Below, in pieces: positions 11,640 through 25,914 of a DNA stretch of 64,000 bases (position 1 is its first letter; every line of letters starts with the position of its first letter). The stretch is taken from the NCBI GenBank assembly GCA_964020975.1, contig OZ026612.1:52443808-52507807 (forward strand). The letters are read 5' to 3'. The notes below the pieces were generated by a model that was not told where the DNA came from, ran no database searches, and worked only from the letters and a program-made list of their open reading frames with translations. This stretch comes from Hermodice carunculata (lineage: Eukaryota; Annelida; Polychaeta; Eunicida; Amphinomidae). Made by a program: the position numbers and the translations under genes.

Positions 11640-12580
11640 AGGGTCCGCCCCATGGGGGGACCCCTTACTGTTTTCGGGCTGCCTGTCCGGATATCCGTCC
11701 GAATCTGCACATTCTTGTTACCGCCATATCTACAGAATGCCTCCATGGATTTTGCTCAAATTTGGCAATATACTTATCTTTCTTAGCAAAATGAGCTGAT
11801 TAGATTTTGGTGTCACTATTTGAGCAAATGTTATCCTTATTACATGCTCATTAAGGTCCGTTACCACAATAGCTCCAGAATGTTCTAATGTATTTTGCTC
11901 AAATTTAGCAGTATGCTTTTTTAGCATGCAAAGATGAACTGATTAGATTTTGGTGTCAACATGGCCTAATTTGAACAACAAATGGCAGCTTAATCATATG
12001 TTCGTTAGGGCTCGTAACTGCAATATCTCCAGAGTGCTTCTATGTATCTTGCTCAAATTTTACAGTATGATTATTTTGTATGCCAGAATGAACTGGTTAG
12101 ATTTTGGTGTCATCATGACCTAATTTGAGCAAATGGCAGCCTATAATTACATGTCTGATAGGGCTCGGTACCACAAGATCTCCAGAATGCTTCCCTGTAT
12201 ATTGTTCACATTTTGCAGAGAAATTATCTTACATGACAATTTCAACTGATTAGATTTTGGTGTCACTATCACCTAATTTAAGCAAATGGCAGCTTAGTAA
12301 GATTAGGGCTTGGTTCCACTTATCTCCAGAATGCCTCCATGTATTATACCCTTTTAAAGTTTGATAGGAATATTTCAGGGTCCGTCCCATCGGGGACCCT
12401 CTATGCTTTCAGGTTGTCCATCCGTCCGGATGTGCACATTCTCGTTTCTGCGATATCTACAGAATGCCTCCATGTATTTTGCTCAAATTTGGCAATATGC
12501 TTATTTTACCTGGCAAGATGAACTGATCAGATTTGAGTGTCACCATGACCTACTTTGAGCAAATGACAGACCCTTCCGTC
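11640..12580 (+). repeat. Satellite-like array, about 150-bp units with a repeated header
   Basis: A header containing GGGTCCGCCCCATGGGGGG and a GTCCGGATATCCGTCC-like word occurs at 11640. It recurs in diverged form at 12376. Between them, units of about 150 bp repeat the phrases TCCAGAATG..TC, TTTTGCTCAAATTT and GATTAGATTTTGGTGTCA at about 11715, 11863, 12012, 12165 and 12313. No coding capacity is seen. Confidence 0.75.
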
Positions 12581-13237
12581 AACGCTTTGCGTTGAAAGTA
12601 TGTGTAGTAATGCTCTGGCATTCGGTGATATGCCTCTTCGAACGGACGCTGGCATTTCCTTTAATTCGGTCACAATAATTCCAAAATTTAATCGGTTCAT
12701 TTTTGCCGCTATGCAGGGTAATGATGCCACTGAATCTGAGCAGAATCCATGCAGGTGTTCATGAGATATTTTGGTCACAGGAACGTTGCCCAGTCAGACA
12801 TCTGGAAAACACAATGGATCCTTCTTTTAAGGGTTGATCCATAAACATGTAGGCTCTGTTGGACATTTTGATTGATATTTTGATGGGGTGACATGCAAAA
12901 GTCCCTCCTTCAGATGGATGCATGAAAAGTAGTATGTTTAGTGACCGAAAAAGTGTTCATAATTTTTAAATGTTTACTAATGTCTGCTTTAGCACATGTT
13001 GTATGGAAAACATTCAGTTTCAGGGGAACGAGGAAATAATTCACTAAGAGCTGTTGTCCAGTATTTATCATACAATCCCGCAAAATATGAAATATGTCTA
13101 ATCCATGTCTGAATCCTCGTCTTATTCCTCCCTGTCAGGCCCCAGGCATCTATGTGGTAAATCACCGCAAGGTGGGGCCATGTATTATGCGCAATATGCA
13201 CTGGATATTACTTTGTCCTTGCAAAGTTTCAGTAAGT

Positions 13238-13655
13238 TCATTTTTTCTGTTTTGGGACTGGTAGCCACGCCCGATACTTTGATTTCAATTTAGGTATTGC
13301 ACAGACATGTACTGGTTCTGCCTTGCAGCATCTTGTCGAAGAAGCCTTGAAGAGAACTAGACCTATTCTGAAGTCCCCATCTGTTTCAAAGGAATATTTG
13401 ACTGCACAGACTCCTTCCCATGGCGGATTATAACTACGCAGTTTGCGTGGATAGTATACTTGTAAAGCATGCACACCATCAAGTGTTAACAAAAACTTCT
13501 GCAAATCGTAAACATAACCGCCATATGTATCATCAGCTGTGGCTTTCGACTTGTCTTTTTGTTTTTCTTCTGTAACTGCCTTTTTTTTCTTCTGATGACT
13601 GTTTTTTTTTTTGTTTTTCTCTTCTTCACTTGGATTTTTAATGTTTTCCAATGCA
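13238..13655 (-). CDS. Candidate exon of an unrecognised host gene (lysine-rich leader, then a compact segment)
   Basis: The open frame has about 45 lysine/glutamate-rich residues and then a sequence of normal composition around DDTYGGYVYDLQKFLLTL. A pyrimidine-poor but plausible acceptor (GTGTAG) sits at 13656-13657. The lysine-rich part comes from A-runs and may be low-complexity drift. I do not recognise the family. It is listed with the three upstream minus-strand exons because the spacing and orientation fit one gene, but the splice phase with the exon ending at 13893 does not match. Confidence 0.3.
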
Positions 13656-13892
13656 CTACACTCACAAAATTTATGTTTCTTTGTTAAATGGAAGCCATAA
13701 TCGAAATTGGTTTCAAATATTTCTCGGTACTATTTTGAAAAGCTAATAGGTTTTACCACATTCTGTTTGTGTGAAGTCTATACATTGTTGACAAACTTAA
13801 ATCTGCACTAAAATACTTTCGCTGAGAGTCCTTTGCACAATAATGGGGCTCCATTACAATGCCAACACCTCATTGTATCTATCCTCACTTAC

Positions 13893-14207
13893 CTTGTTCT
13901 AACTTCCACGCAGCATGTTTTCCTCTCACATGAAACATGATTTGTTCAGTGTTTGTTCTCAGTTTTAATTTCACTACCCTGACTGTTCTATCGGATATAT
14001 TCAAAATAGCCATGTGCAATCTTCTGTATCGTCTATTACCCACTTTGACTTCTTGAACATGGTTTTTTATTAAGTCACTTTGTCGATCATAACTACTAAG
14101 GCCCCAATAGTGAGCTCTGATTCCTTTCCAGTTTTCATCTTTTCTGCAGTTAAACCTTTTACAATAGGAAAGGTCATAATTAACTTTGAAGTGTGAATTC
14201 CCATTGG
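13893..14207 (-). CDS. Candidate internal exon of an unrecognised host gene
   Basis: About 104 residues with balanced composition, including the phrases KGIRAHYWGLSSYDRQSDL and ISDRTVRVVKLKLRT. It ends in a textbook donor, CAAG|GTAAGT, at 13893/13892, in phase 1. A usable acceptor (ACATGCAAG) lies at 14208-14209. The balanced composition and good splice sites favour a real exon. I do not recognise the domain. Confidence 0.4.
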
Positions 14208-14579
14208 CTTGCATGTTAAAGTAACCTTAAATAAACTGGTCACTTTAGTATATGTGGTTATATGATTTTTGTGAGGTATTTAGTTCGGCATCTTAATTTA
14301 CTGTGCGAAATAGGGTGTCTCTATGTGCAGTTGTTTCTCCAATGACTGCAGTGCCCTCTTTAAGGCAGGGCTAGAACCTTCTGTTCTTGTCCTTGCCTAA
14401 TACAAGTTGGTTCGGAATCGTTATTTTTTCCAGGAACTGTCTTTCCTGTCATACTGACATATGTCTGGCCTGAATTTCTAAGCTTCCTATTCATATTTCG
14501 TTTACATGTTTTTGGATGAGCCCTTTTCTTCCCTTCATTTCATTGTCTCTATTCTGTTAAACTGAAACTATCTCATTAA

Positions 14580-15080
14580 TCCATAAAGAATTTGCATCTC
14601 TCTCCGACTCTTTGTTAACAGGTTCAGTTGGGTCATCAGGACATTCAGGCTGTTCTTGGTCAACAGTAATGCCCATATTTCTCTTTATTCTATGGCCTAA
14701 GTTCTGTCCAACTGAAGCTACCTCATTAATCAATAGATCATCTCACTCCTGGTCATTATTGCATTGTGTGCTTGTATCATTTCCATCTCTTTCTAACTCT
14801 CGGTTAACAGGTTCATCCGGGTCAACATCTAAATGTAGACATTCACACGGTTTTTGGTCAAGAGCAATGCCAATACCTTTCTTTATTTTATAGCCTACGC
14901 TCTGTTCAACTAAAGCTACCTCAATAATCAATAGATCATCTAACTCTTGGTTATTGTCCCACTGTCCATTTATATTAGTCCTATCTCTCCCTAACTCTTG
15001 GGTAACAGATTCAACTGCCCCAATATCTGAATACATCTGCATTTCGACATTCAGCCTGTCCTTGGCCAGCTGCAAAGTCA
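14580..15080 (-). pseudogene. Acidic internal-repeat coding segment, interrupted
   Basis: The minus-strand reading holds two to three imperfect protein repeats of about 50-66 residues. Each contains DDLLI-x-EVA, then an IKKGIGIALDQ or IKRNMGITVDQ phrase, then EPVN-x-E-x-ERD. At least two in-frame stops interrupt the repeats, so as it stands this is a decayed exon or a drifting tandem repeat. It lies in line with the neighbouring minus-strand candidate exons. Family unknown. Confidence 0.35.
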
Positions 15081-15194
15081 GTATGCGTTGTTTTTTCTTC
15101 AGTTACTTCTTCAAAAGCAGCAGATGCTTTAACACCTGGTGCTGTGTCAAAGTCTCATTAATGATTTGATGCAAGTGTTCGTCTTTGAGCAACT

Positions 15195-15640
15195 GTTCAA
15201 ATTCCTCATTATATTCACTCCATAGATCACTTAAATGTGTTCATCTCCCTTTTCCTGTTCATTTTCAGCATCTTCAGCTACAACACCAACTTCACTTTCC
15301 ACTACATTTAATTCTGGTTTGCTTCCAAATCCTTGTGGTTCCAAAGCTACTTCTGTATGCTGAGTATTAGCAGCCTTCCCAAAAAAAGCTCACGCTTGCC
15401 TCCTTTTCTTTTTTCCACTATTTCAGACGGAGGCTCCTGTAATTCTATTTGCCCAGAAACTCCAGAGTCACAATTGACAAATCTTTCTCCAAGTATTTGT
15501 TTTATACATGAGTTATAATGTTCATGACCTGGCAAGGGCACAGCACTGTATGACATGTACCATGTAGCAGTTTTTTTGAAGTGCTGGGCATCATTATTAC
15601 TTGGTGTAACTGTTATGAATTGCAAAATACTTTTTGGATC
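15195..15640 (-). CDS. Candidate 5' exon of an unrecognised host gene
   Basis: A strong acceptor (TTGATTGTGTCGCAG) at 15641-15642 opens into a reading frame starting DPKSILQFITVTPSNNDAQH. The frame continues with LPGHEHYNSCIKQILGERF and an acidic tail. Continuing past about 15390 requires a one-base shift at a T7 run, after which an acidic stretch (ESEVGVVAEDAENEQEKG) reads to about 15196. The exon is therefore either broken or contains an unannotated junction. No family recognised. Confidence 0.35.
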
Positions 15641-15644
15641 CTGC

Positions 15645-18600
15645 GACACAATCAAACAATTTTAATGTTGGAAGGACAGAAAGACGGACGGACAGATGGA
15701 CTGACAGACAGACAGACAAGGGCAAGTGTATATGCCTCCCACCCACCCCCGTGGGGCCATACAAATCTTAATAACTTTTGCCCCAGTACCGAAACATTTT
15801 AAAATTACGTACAATGTATGGATGACCCTCATCACACAGATATCTGTAAAGATTTTTGTCTTAAAGTTATCACAGGCTGCCACTTTTCCATGCAGTTTTG
15901 CTTTATCATAAGGTCGATCTGAGACAGAAGTTTCATGAAGCTGTAGTCAATTCTTCTGGAGTTATTGCGGTAAGGTTTTCCATTTGGGCACCACACACAC
16001 GGCCTTAAAAATATTTAAAACCTTCAAATAGGCACAAAAATTATCAGAGGAAGCTGGTTTTCAATAGATACCAGATGCATCCTTTGATACATATCGGACC
16101 AAAATTTAGTACAGATGCATTGAACAGTTTTTGATGTATCAAGGTTATGTCAACAAGGCAGACGGACGATGCAGGAAGCGACATTACCCTACAACACTTA
16201 ATGTGCCAAGGATAAAAAAATACAGATTATTATCTGATCTTCTGAAATAATATTTTGCTAAGATTATTTGATTTCAAATTATGGCGGTAAAGCTGATACA
16301 CCATGGTGTTTGTGTGATCCTTCATTTTACCCAATTATACAGTTCCAGTTTATTGAGATAGTTCACTATAAAGCCATTCCAATTCTTAAATTGATTTACA
16401 GACCTTTTACTTTCTGGAAGAATCAAATAATTCGAATTAGTTTTTTGAAAAGTTAATTTGGCCATTTTTCTTACATTCCAATAATTTATTTCAACCTGAA
16501 TGAAACATTTTGCTTTTTTCATATGTTCGTTCCCCTTGTTTTTTAAAAACTGGCCGTTCAGCCCCTAAAATAATATAAAAACTATACCTTAACAACGGAT
16601 CAATTTTATTTGTATCTGGTCTCTTAGAATTTTGTTAGGACATTTGGTCTTTTACGTTCTTTATCTTGTTTACTGAAGCAGCAGGTAGCCACTGTTACAA
16701 TGTTACCTTAGATGTAACAGTAGTCCACGTTTCCTCAGGGACTCGTTATTAAAATCAGGATTCAGATCTGAGTTGCCTGGTTCAGAGAATCGGGCACCAA
16801 CAATGCAGATAAGCATCAAGAAGCAAATCATCCTCTGGATCATTTTGAATAGAATCTCCCATGATTTCTGAAATTGAGGTTCATGTTACGTTACAGGGAG
16901 CTTCTACAAATTTCCTTATAAAACATACACTTTTTATAAAATGTAACACAAAGTATACTTTTTTGAAAATCGAATACACAAAGATATTTTTTTCATTGTA
17001 ATTAAGGGTAATATTTAAAATCTGTTGTGTTAATACAGCAAATGTACAACGTGAAAACATGTATTTAATTTTCATGGAAATGTGAAATCAATTTTTCTCA
17101 TGTTTAAATCTTTGTTCAAGGTTTTTCATATGTTATGGAATTATTAAGGTTTGACGTTGAAATGCTTTTTTAAAATCTTAATGACAGTGCGAACAGCTTT
17201 CCGGGCAAATCCATGGTCCGTTAGTTGAAAATTATTAATTATCTAAATATTGAATTAAAACGTGGTTTAAATTAAAACTTATGGGCTTAATGTTGCATCG
17301 GCATACTGATTTTGTGGTAAACAGCAAAACATTACAAGCGTGTAGTCCTGTTGAGCAACTTTTCAAGGATGTTCTTAAAATTCCTGCTTTTAACTGGAAT
17401 ATTACTGTCCATATGTTTAGATTAAGGTAAAAGAAATGGCATTATTATTGGTCTGGTTTTTCAAATAAATAAAGTTTTTGAAAATGTGATGGCATGCCAA
17501 ATAATGGAAATTTCAATTTGGGTTTTTATACTGAATCAAACAAAAAAATAACTGTGAGCCTTTTATAAAGTCATATAACATCTCTGTACTGGCACAGTAC
17601 TACAAATTACGATCGATATTTCATTTCCCGTAGCAGCGTGCTGGAAGCCCTGTGTTTCCTGCTCTTTTTATCGGCTATTAAATTTTGGAATATTTTTATT
17701 TGCAGCACTCTGCATTGGACAATTTTTGTCAATGTCAATAATGTCAATAAAAATACAATATAATAACATGGCATCTTAATTCTGTGTGTTTAACTTATTG
17801 TCATTAGTACACTTCTTGGCCTCTTCCAGAGGAAAAAAGAATATGGCCCCCGTTATAATAATGTGGCCTACCTTGTCATGTAGGCCTAGTTAAATGTTTA
17901 TCTCCTTGAGGTTCCTTGTGAAAAGGTTGGTGGCAACAGAAAGCACATGTTGTGAACCCGCAAATTATTGCTCCCCAAATGCAATTTCTCAAATGCCCGA
18001 ATTATCACTTGCTTTGATTGATTGATTGATTTTGGCAAGTTAAAATTATTCTTTTCATCTACTTGAAACTTACTTTCAATCTTTTTACATTCATGCATGT
18101 TCTTACACAAAAGGCGAACTTGGTTTTCTCTACTTAAGAGACTAAAGCGAGATCAAAAAGTTCATGAACCCACCAGGTCTTCTGTTCAGCAGACGAAAAT
18201 GCGTCCAGACATAGGGAGCAGTCCTTTTTTTCAATGGGCCAAGTGAATCCTCACAAAAGGATTTCAATGAGAGTACTCTGTATATCTTGTTTTACAAGAA
18301 AGACTTTTGAAAGTTCATATTAAGTTTTTCTTCACAGTGATGATAAGGAAGATTTCCCCAAATATTCAGGAATTTAAAGAACTCAAGTCAACTTGAGCCC
18401 TAAGCACAAATTTGATAAACTTAGCCTGAGCTTTTATTTCGAATTTGACACACTGATTCGGGTTCTTCTAATGCGTTCTTTTGCGGATAACCTTCTGTCC
18501 GAAAATATTATTTTCTTCAGTTCTAAAAGGGCTCAAGTGCATGTGAGCCTTTTTTTTAAAAAAAAAAATCTTGTTGATCGAAATTTTATGCCAAATCTGT

Positions 18601-19600
18601 ACAATAGAGCCTTACAAGGATGTAAGACTTTCTTACAAAAGAGAGAGAAAAAACATTTAAAATGAGTGTCAGTTTAAAAGTCTTTTATTTCTCTTTATAC
18701 TGATCCAATATGTTCTCCAAATATACCAAGATTCACTTTTTTAAACAAGAATTCACATAAAAAAAATCCCTAAATATTGACTTACGTCCACACAATCATC
18801 ATCTTTTTTTTTTAATTATTATTTTTCCCATGCCCACATCTTTCGGGGGCGCAGGCATTTCAGATTTGCTTTTGTTAGCGCTTGCGCCGGTCAAACGCAA
18901 TATTGACATAAATTTATCTCATGATTTTTCTTTGTTGTATCTACATGTTTATCCGAAACATTCGGGAGATGGACATTTACATTTGCCCTTATCCACTACA
19001 TCCAGGTTATGGGTAGATCGACACCACACGACAAGTATGAAGCCAAGTAGATTGATACTGTACTGACAAGTACGATGCTAAGTATATTGATACTGTACTA
19101 ATAAGTATGGTGTTAATAGATTGACACGATAAAAGCACATGCTATGTGAGTTACAAGTTAAATTTTGCGCAATTTCATGTTTTAGGATGCCAAGTTATTA
19201 ATATATCCATGTGGGTTTTAGCAGCAGACTCCAGATTGTGTGTGTGTGGGGGGGGGGGGTAGGGGGGTCATGGAATAATCATGGGAAAAAACTTCACAGT
19301 GTTCGAAAATTGTAAGATAAACTACAAGAGAAACTATGTTTGGGCCTAAATCGGAATGGTAAAGTTGAGAAATGGTCATTATTATTATAAATACCCCCAA
19401 CAAACTACTAAATTCAAGTCTCCTGTTGAAATGGAATATCACCTGCAAAAGAATTTAGACCTACCAGTGAAACAAAGGAAAAACTTTGACAAGTTAGGAA
19501 TATATGCACATACTTTGCAGTGGCGTATCCAGGGGAAGGCTGCGGGGGCTACAGCCCCCCCCCCCCAAAAAAAAAGGAAAGAGAGAGAGAGTTCCCCTTC
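15645..19600. other. AT-rich, gene-poor interval with dispersed repeats
   Basis: 15660-16200 is a common-looking repeat: a GGACGGACAG-type run, a G/C-rich header, then a TTCTGGAGTTATTGCGG phrase. 16200-19600 is AT-rich with short spurious frames, a GATT microrepeat near 18015 and no splice-supported exon. No RNA gene seen. Confidence 0.45.
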
Positions 19601-19617
19601 CGTTGTCCTTTAGAAAT

Positions 19618-19618
<1 letters not shown>

Positions 19619-19688
<70 letters not shown>
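19619..19688 (+). repeat. (CT)n microsatellite
   Basis: About 35 CT units, preceded by a C-run and GA-rich sequence at 19554-19592. Serine/leucine repeat frames across it are artefacts. Confidence 0.95.
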
Positions 19689-19691
<3 letters not shown>

Positions 19692-20678
19692 CTAAATTTT
19701 TGACGTCATTCTAGGTTTGAATTTCCCGGCAAGTTGTAGCATGATTGGTGTGGACCATGGCCAGAAGCTATTGGTGTCAATTTGGGACTGGGCAATTTCA
19801 AAATTAGTAATGGTGATGCTATACACTTATGTTTATAGTTCGCCCAATGCTGCTACTTCCAGTGCCGGAAAATGACCACTTCGCCCTTGGGATTCACCCA
19901 CTGAAGAGACTCCGCCTGCAGTGAAACCTCGCGGGGGAATTTTGACGGTGAGTCCAAGCAGGCTAAATTGAAGGAGGAAGCGCTCCCTACACCAGTCCTT
20001 CAAAACAACATATGGTTCAAAATCAGTTGTTCCCTTTTTAGAATGTGGAACTGTAAACAAATTAGCCTACGGCCTTCTCATTTGGTCGACGATCCCTGCG
20101 TTTGGTGATATTTTTTCAGCGACCGTGAACCTCAAACACGTCCAGATCACGATATCTTACAAGGAAATATATAGATCGGTACATCACAACACATAAACCG
20201 ATGGATAAAGAATGTTGTATTTATTGGTTTAAATCTAGCCCTAGGGAACCCAACCTCTGGCACTAGTTTAAATCTAACACTTTATTACTAAAATCGAATT
20301 CCCGCTAAACGTGCATGGGTTTCGAATATATCGCCAAACACAGCATGGAATTTGATGCTTTCAGATCCCATGCACGTTTATATCGATTTTTTTTTAATCC
20401 ACACAAATAAAGTATCGACTCATAATATTTTTGCATGCTGTCAACCATGCGTCTATTCACGACGCAAACTTGCTGTACAATTGATTGGCATGTTGCTGTT
20501 TGAAGTTTACGTGATGGTATGCTTTGTGGGCAACGTAGTCACATTGTTACACGGACCCGTGTCAAATTATTGCAACAATACCCCATGAATCATGTTGATG
20601 AACAATTTGAGCAAGAAACATCGTCATCCAGTGAATTGTTTCTCCTTCCATGTGGCGTCCTCGGTGAGTCTTAACATG

Positions 20679-20838
20679 GAGCTACTATAGACATAGTAGC
20701 TCCATGGTCTTATATACTTACTATGTTACTGTTTCTGTTGTTCCTGTCTTCCCTGACCTGGTGTTGGTCGGTTTGACCAGGGACGTGCTATAGGACGTCC
20801 CTGGTTTGACCATGGAGCTACTATAGTAGCTCCATGGT
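20679..20838. repeat. Cluster of three palindromes
   Basis: 20810-20837 is a perfect 28-bp palindrome centred on CTATAG. 20680-20711 is a near-copy with a 3-bp centre (arms CATGGAGCTACTA). Between them, 20777-20806 is an imperfect palindrome with 11-bp arms ACCAGGGACGT. The outer pair share the arm sequence, so they look like two copies or two ends of a small foldback element. No gene in the flanking 19.7-20.68 kb was seen. Confidence 0.75.
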
Positions 20839-21299
20839 TTGACGATGATCGTCAATCTAGCATTGAAATTGAGAACTTTTTGTTCGAATGTTTTCCCGTC
20901 CGAAAGTTGAAACCTGGTTACATATAGTCTTTGGTGCGGTTGCCGCTATGCCGCACACATTTCGAGTAAGCAACCCGAAAAGTCCGGAGAGAAAGGCCGT
21001 TCAGGATCACATAGCTACTCTCGGTGAACAGGTCACTCGCGTCAACCCGATCCCATTGTGTGAGCAAATGCGATTTTCAAAACTAGAACTGTATAGAATA
21101 TATGCATCAAAGTAAATCTGTCCGTGTGCCTTCAAAAGTTGCAAACAATAAATGCTACAACTTTTGTCCTTTGGTACTTCACATTCCATTAAGCTTTTGG
21201 CTAGATGAAAATTTCAAAGTGCAAAGGCCTTGACATTGGACATATTCAGGTCACATGTAAATTACAAAAATATGCAATCTTGCAATAACTACAATTTGA

Positions 21300-21915
21300 G
21301 CCGGAAATGACCTTTCACCTGGGTAACAACCTTCACTTGAAAAAGACGACCGTGATATGACATATGACCTTGAAAATAATTTTCTATAAAAAGGACCTCT
21401 GACCTTCAAACTGACGTTTTGACCTCAAAATAACCTTTGACATTGCTATGACCTTTGATCTTGAATACGACCATTACCAAAAATGATTACTGACCTTCAA
21501 ACTGACATTTTCCGACAAAAAAAGACCTATAACCTTGCAATGTCCTTGACCTCCAAATGACCTTTACCTTGACGATCGTTGAAAACATATGCTCTTAGAA
21601 TTACATCTGTTACAGTTTGTTAGTTATTGAGATTTAAAACTTTAATTTGCCCTAATGTTGATAACTGTGAACATTATGACCCCTCTTCGAAGATTCGGTG
21701 TCCAATGGAACGATGGATTTATGGTTAATTTCTGTGGCAACGAACTTGACAATGTGTGCATTGGAGAGCCACCATCGAAAGTTGCCTTTGACCTTGAATG
21801 ACCTTTGACCTGGAGACCTCTAGCTAAAGTGAACTTTAACCTATAAAATGACATTTGGAATTAAACTGGACCTCAGACCTTGACGTGACTTTGACCTTGA
21901 CATGACCTTGACATT
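21300..21915. repeat. Degenerate TGACCTT-rich repeat
   Basis: TGACCT or close variants recur many times in about 600 bp, with four perfect TGACCTTGA words at about 21365, 21789, 21892 and 21904. The inverse, TCAAGGTCA, is the extended half-site bound by ERR/SF-1-type nuclear receptors. The spacing is irregular. A dispersed-repeat origin is most likely. Confidence 0.6.
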
Positions 21916-23938
<2,023 letters not shown>

Positions 23939-24298
23939 AATTGTTATTCTCTCTTTTATCAGTACATGTACCCTTCTTCATTTGGGTTCATCACATAATC
24001 ACATGATAATTACATGAATAGTCAAGCAGAGTTTTTATTTTAATGTCACATGTGCAAAATTACGCAGCTCGCCTGTAAAACAGCTCCACGTGTTTGCATT
24101 GGTTGACCTAAAACCAGTAAGTTTATTTTCCTAATTAGGAGTATAAACAGTTCAAACATTAGTTTGAAATTGTGAGTTACGTGGTAACGAAATTGAAACG
24201 AGGCTGCTAGTCTAGGATACGCATGCATGTGCATAGACGTGCACAAAGTATCAATGTTACCACACAGTACAAATACGGCAGCTTTTTTCAAATCCCTG

Positions 24299-24342
24299 CA
24301 AGTGCCTGATGAGACCCGGTGAGATCGAAACGCGTCACACAC
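24299..24342 (+). ncRNA. Hammerhead ribozyme, type I minimal form, core intact
   Basis: The conserved core is present in order: CTGATGA (24306-24312), a helix II segment (24313-24326, weakly paired GA..TC base), GAAA (24327-24330), and ACGCGTC ending at 24336, the predicted cleavage position. The palindrome ACGCGT makes the very short helix III typical of Penelope-like and newt-satellite hammerheads, which act best as dimers. Helix I pairs GTG with CAC (24302-24304 with 24338-24340), with a mismatch next to the core. No Penelope reading frame is visible nearby, so this may be a solitary terminal fragment. Confidence 0.65.
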
Positions 24343-24623
24343 TCCAGCTACATCGTCTTGGCTGCTTGCCTTTTGTTTGCTTTAAAGTCAGTGCACTTTC
24401 TAAAGAATACACTTGTTTATCAAGGAAACATGGATCAGATGAAAAAAACAAATGTACTGGGTTATGGTAACTTTTGCAAAAATAGCACCTTCTTCATTTG
24501 ATGAGTCAACTTGTGCATGTGACACTAATTATTTTTAAGGAGTTTGTTACAAAATGAATAAAATTTAAAACATTCATATGCACATGTTGATAAAAAGGGG
24601 GCAACCTCATTACAATGTGCGAA

Positions 24624-25363
<740 letters not shown>

Positions 25364-25482
25364 AAACCAACTTGGGGTTGATCACCCTGGAGTTAACAGG
25401 AAGTTAACTTGCAGTTTCACAACGCCAGGTTGTCCATTTTAACGTGGAGTTAACATAGCCGTGCTCAACTGACCATTAGGCT
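25364..25482 (+). repeat. Dispersed repeat R1, copy 1
   Basis: Starts CAAACCAACTTGGGGTTGA, contains several GTTAAC words, and ends CATAGCCGTGCTCAACTGAC. Related copies are at 29293-29395 (inverted) and 37105-37228 (same orientation). Confidence 0.55.
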
Positions 25483-25914
25483 GACGACCCTCAATAGTTA
25501 AACATAAAGATCTGTGTAAGAGCTATATGAAGTTGAATGTTATGTACGACAGTGGATTGGGTGAGCCTAATAGTTGATAATAGAAGAGATTGTCACGCAG
25601 ATGTTTTTATGTTCCTGTAAATAGTGAAACTCAAATACATATACTTAAAAATACATGCATACCCATGTATACACGTTTCACTTGTTGCAGTCATTTTATG
25701 CCCCAGATTTACAAAGCACGGGAATCTGGTGTTATTATTATTATTATTTATTCGTGCAAGATATACCCCATTTACATCGGGGGCGCCACTGTCGGGGTAT
25801 CAACAGTGGCGCATCCATTACATCTGTACAGCCATACAATCTAAAAAAAAAAGTATACAGACTTATGAACATACTAAAGAAGCACCAGGCATATGAAATA
25901 GAAAAAAGGAGCTT

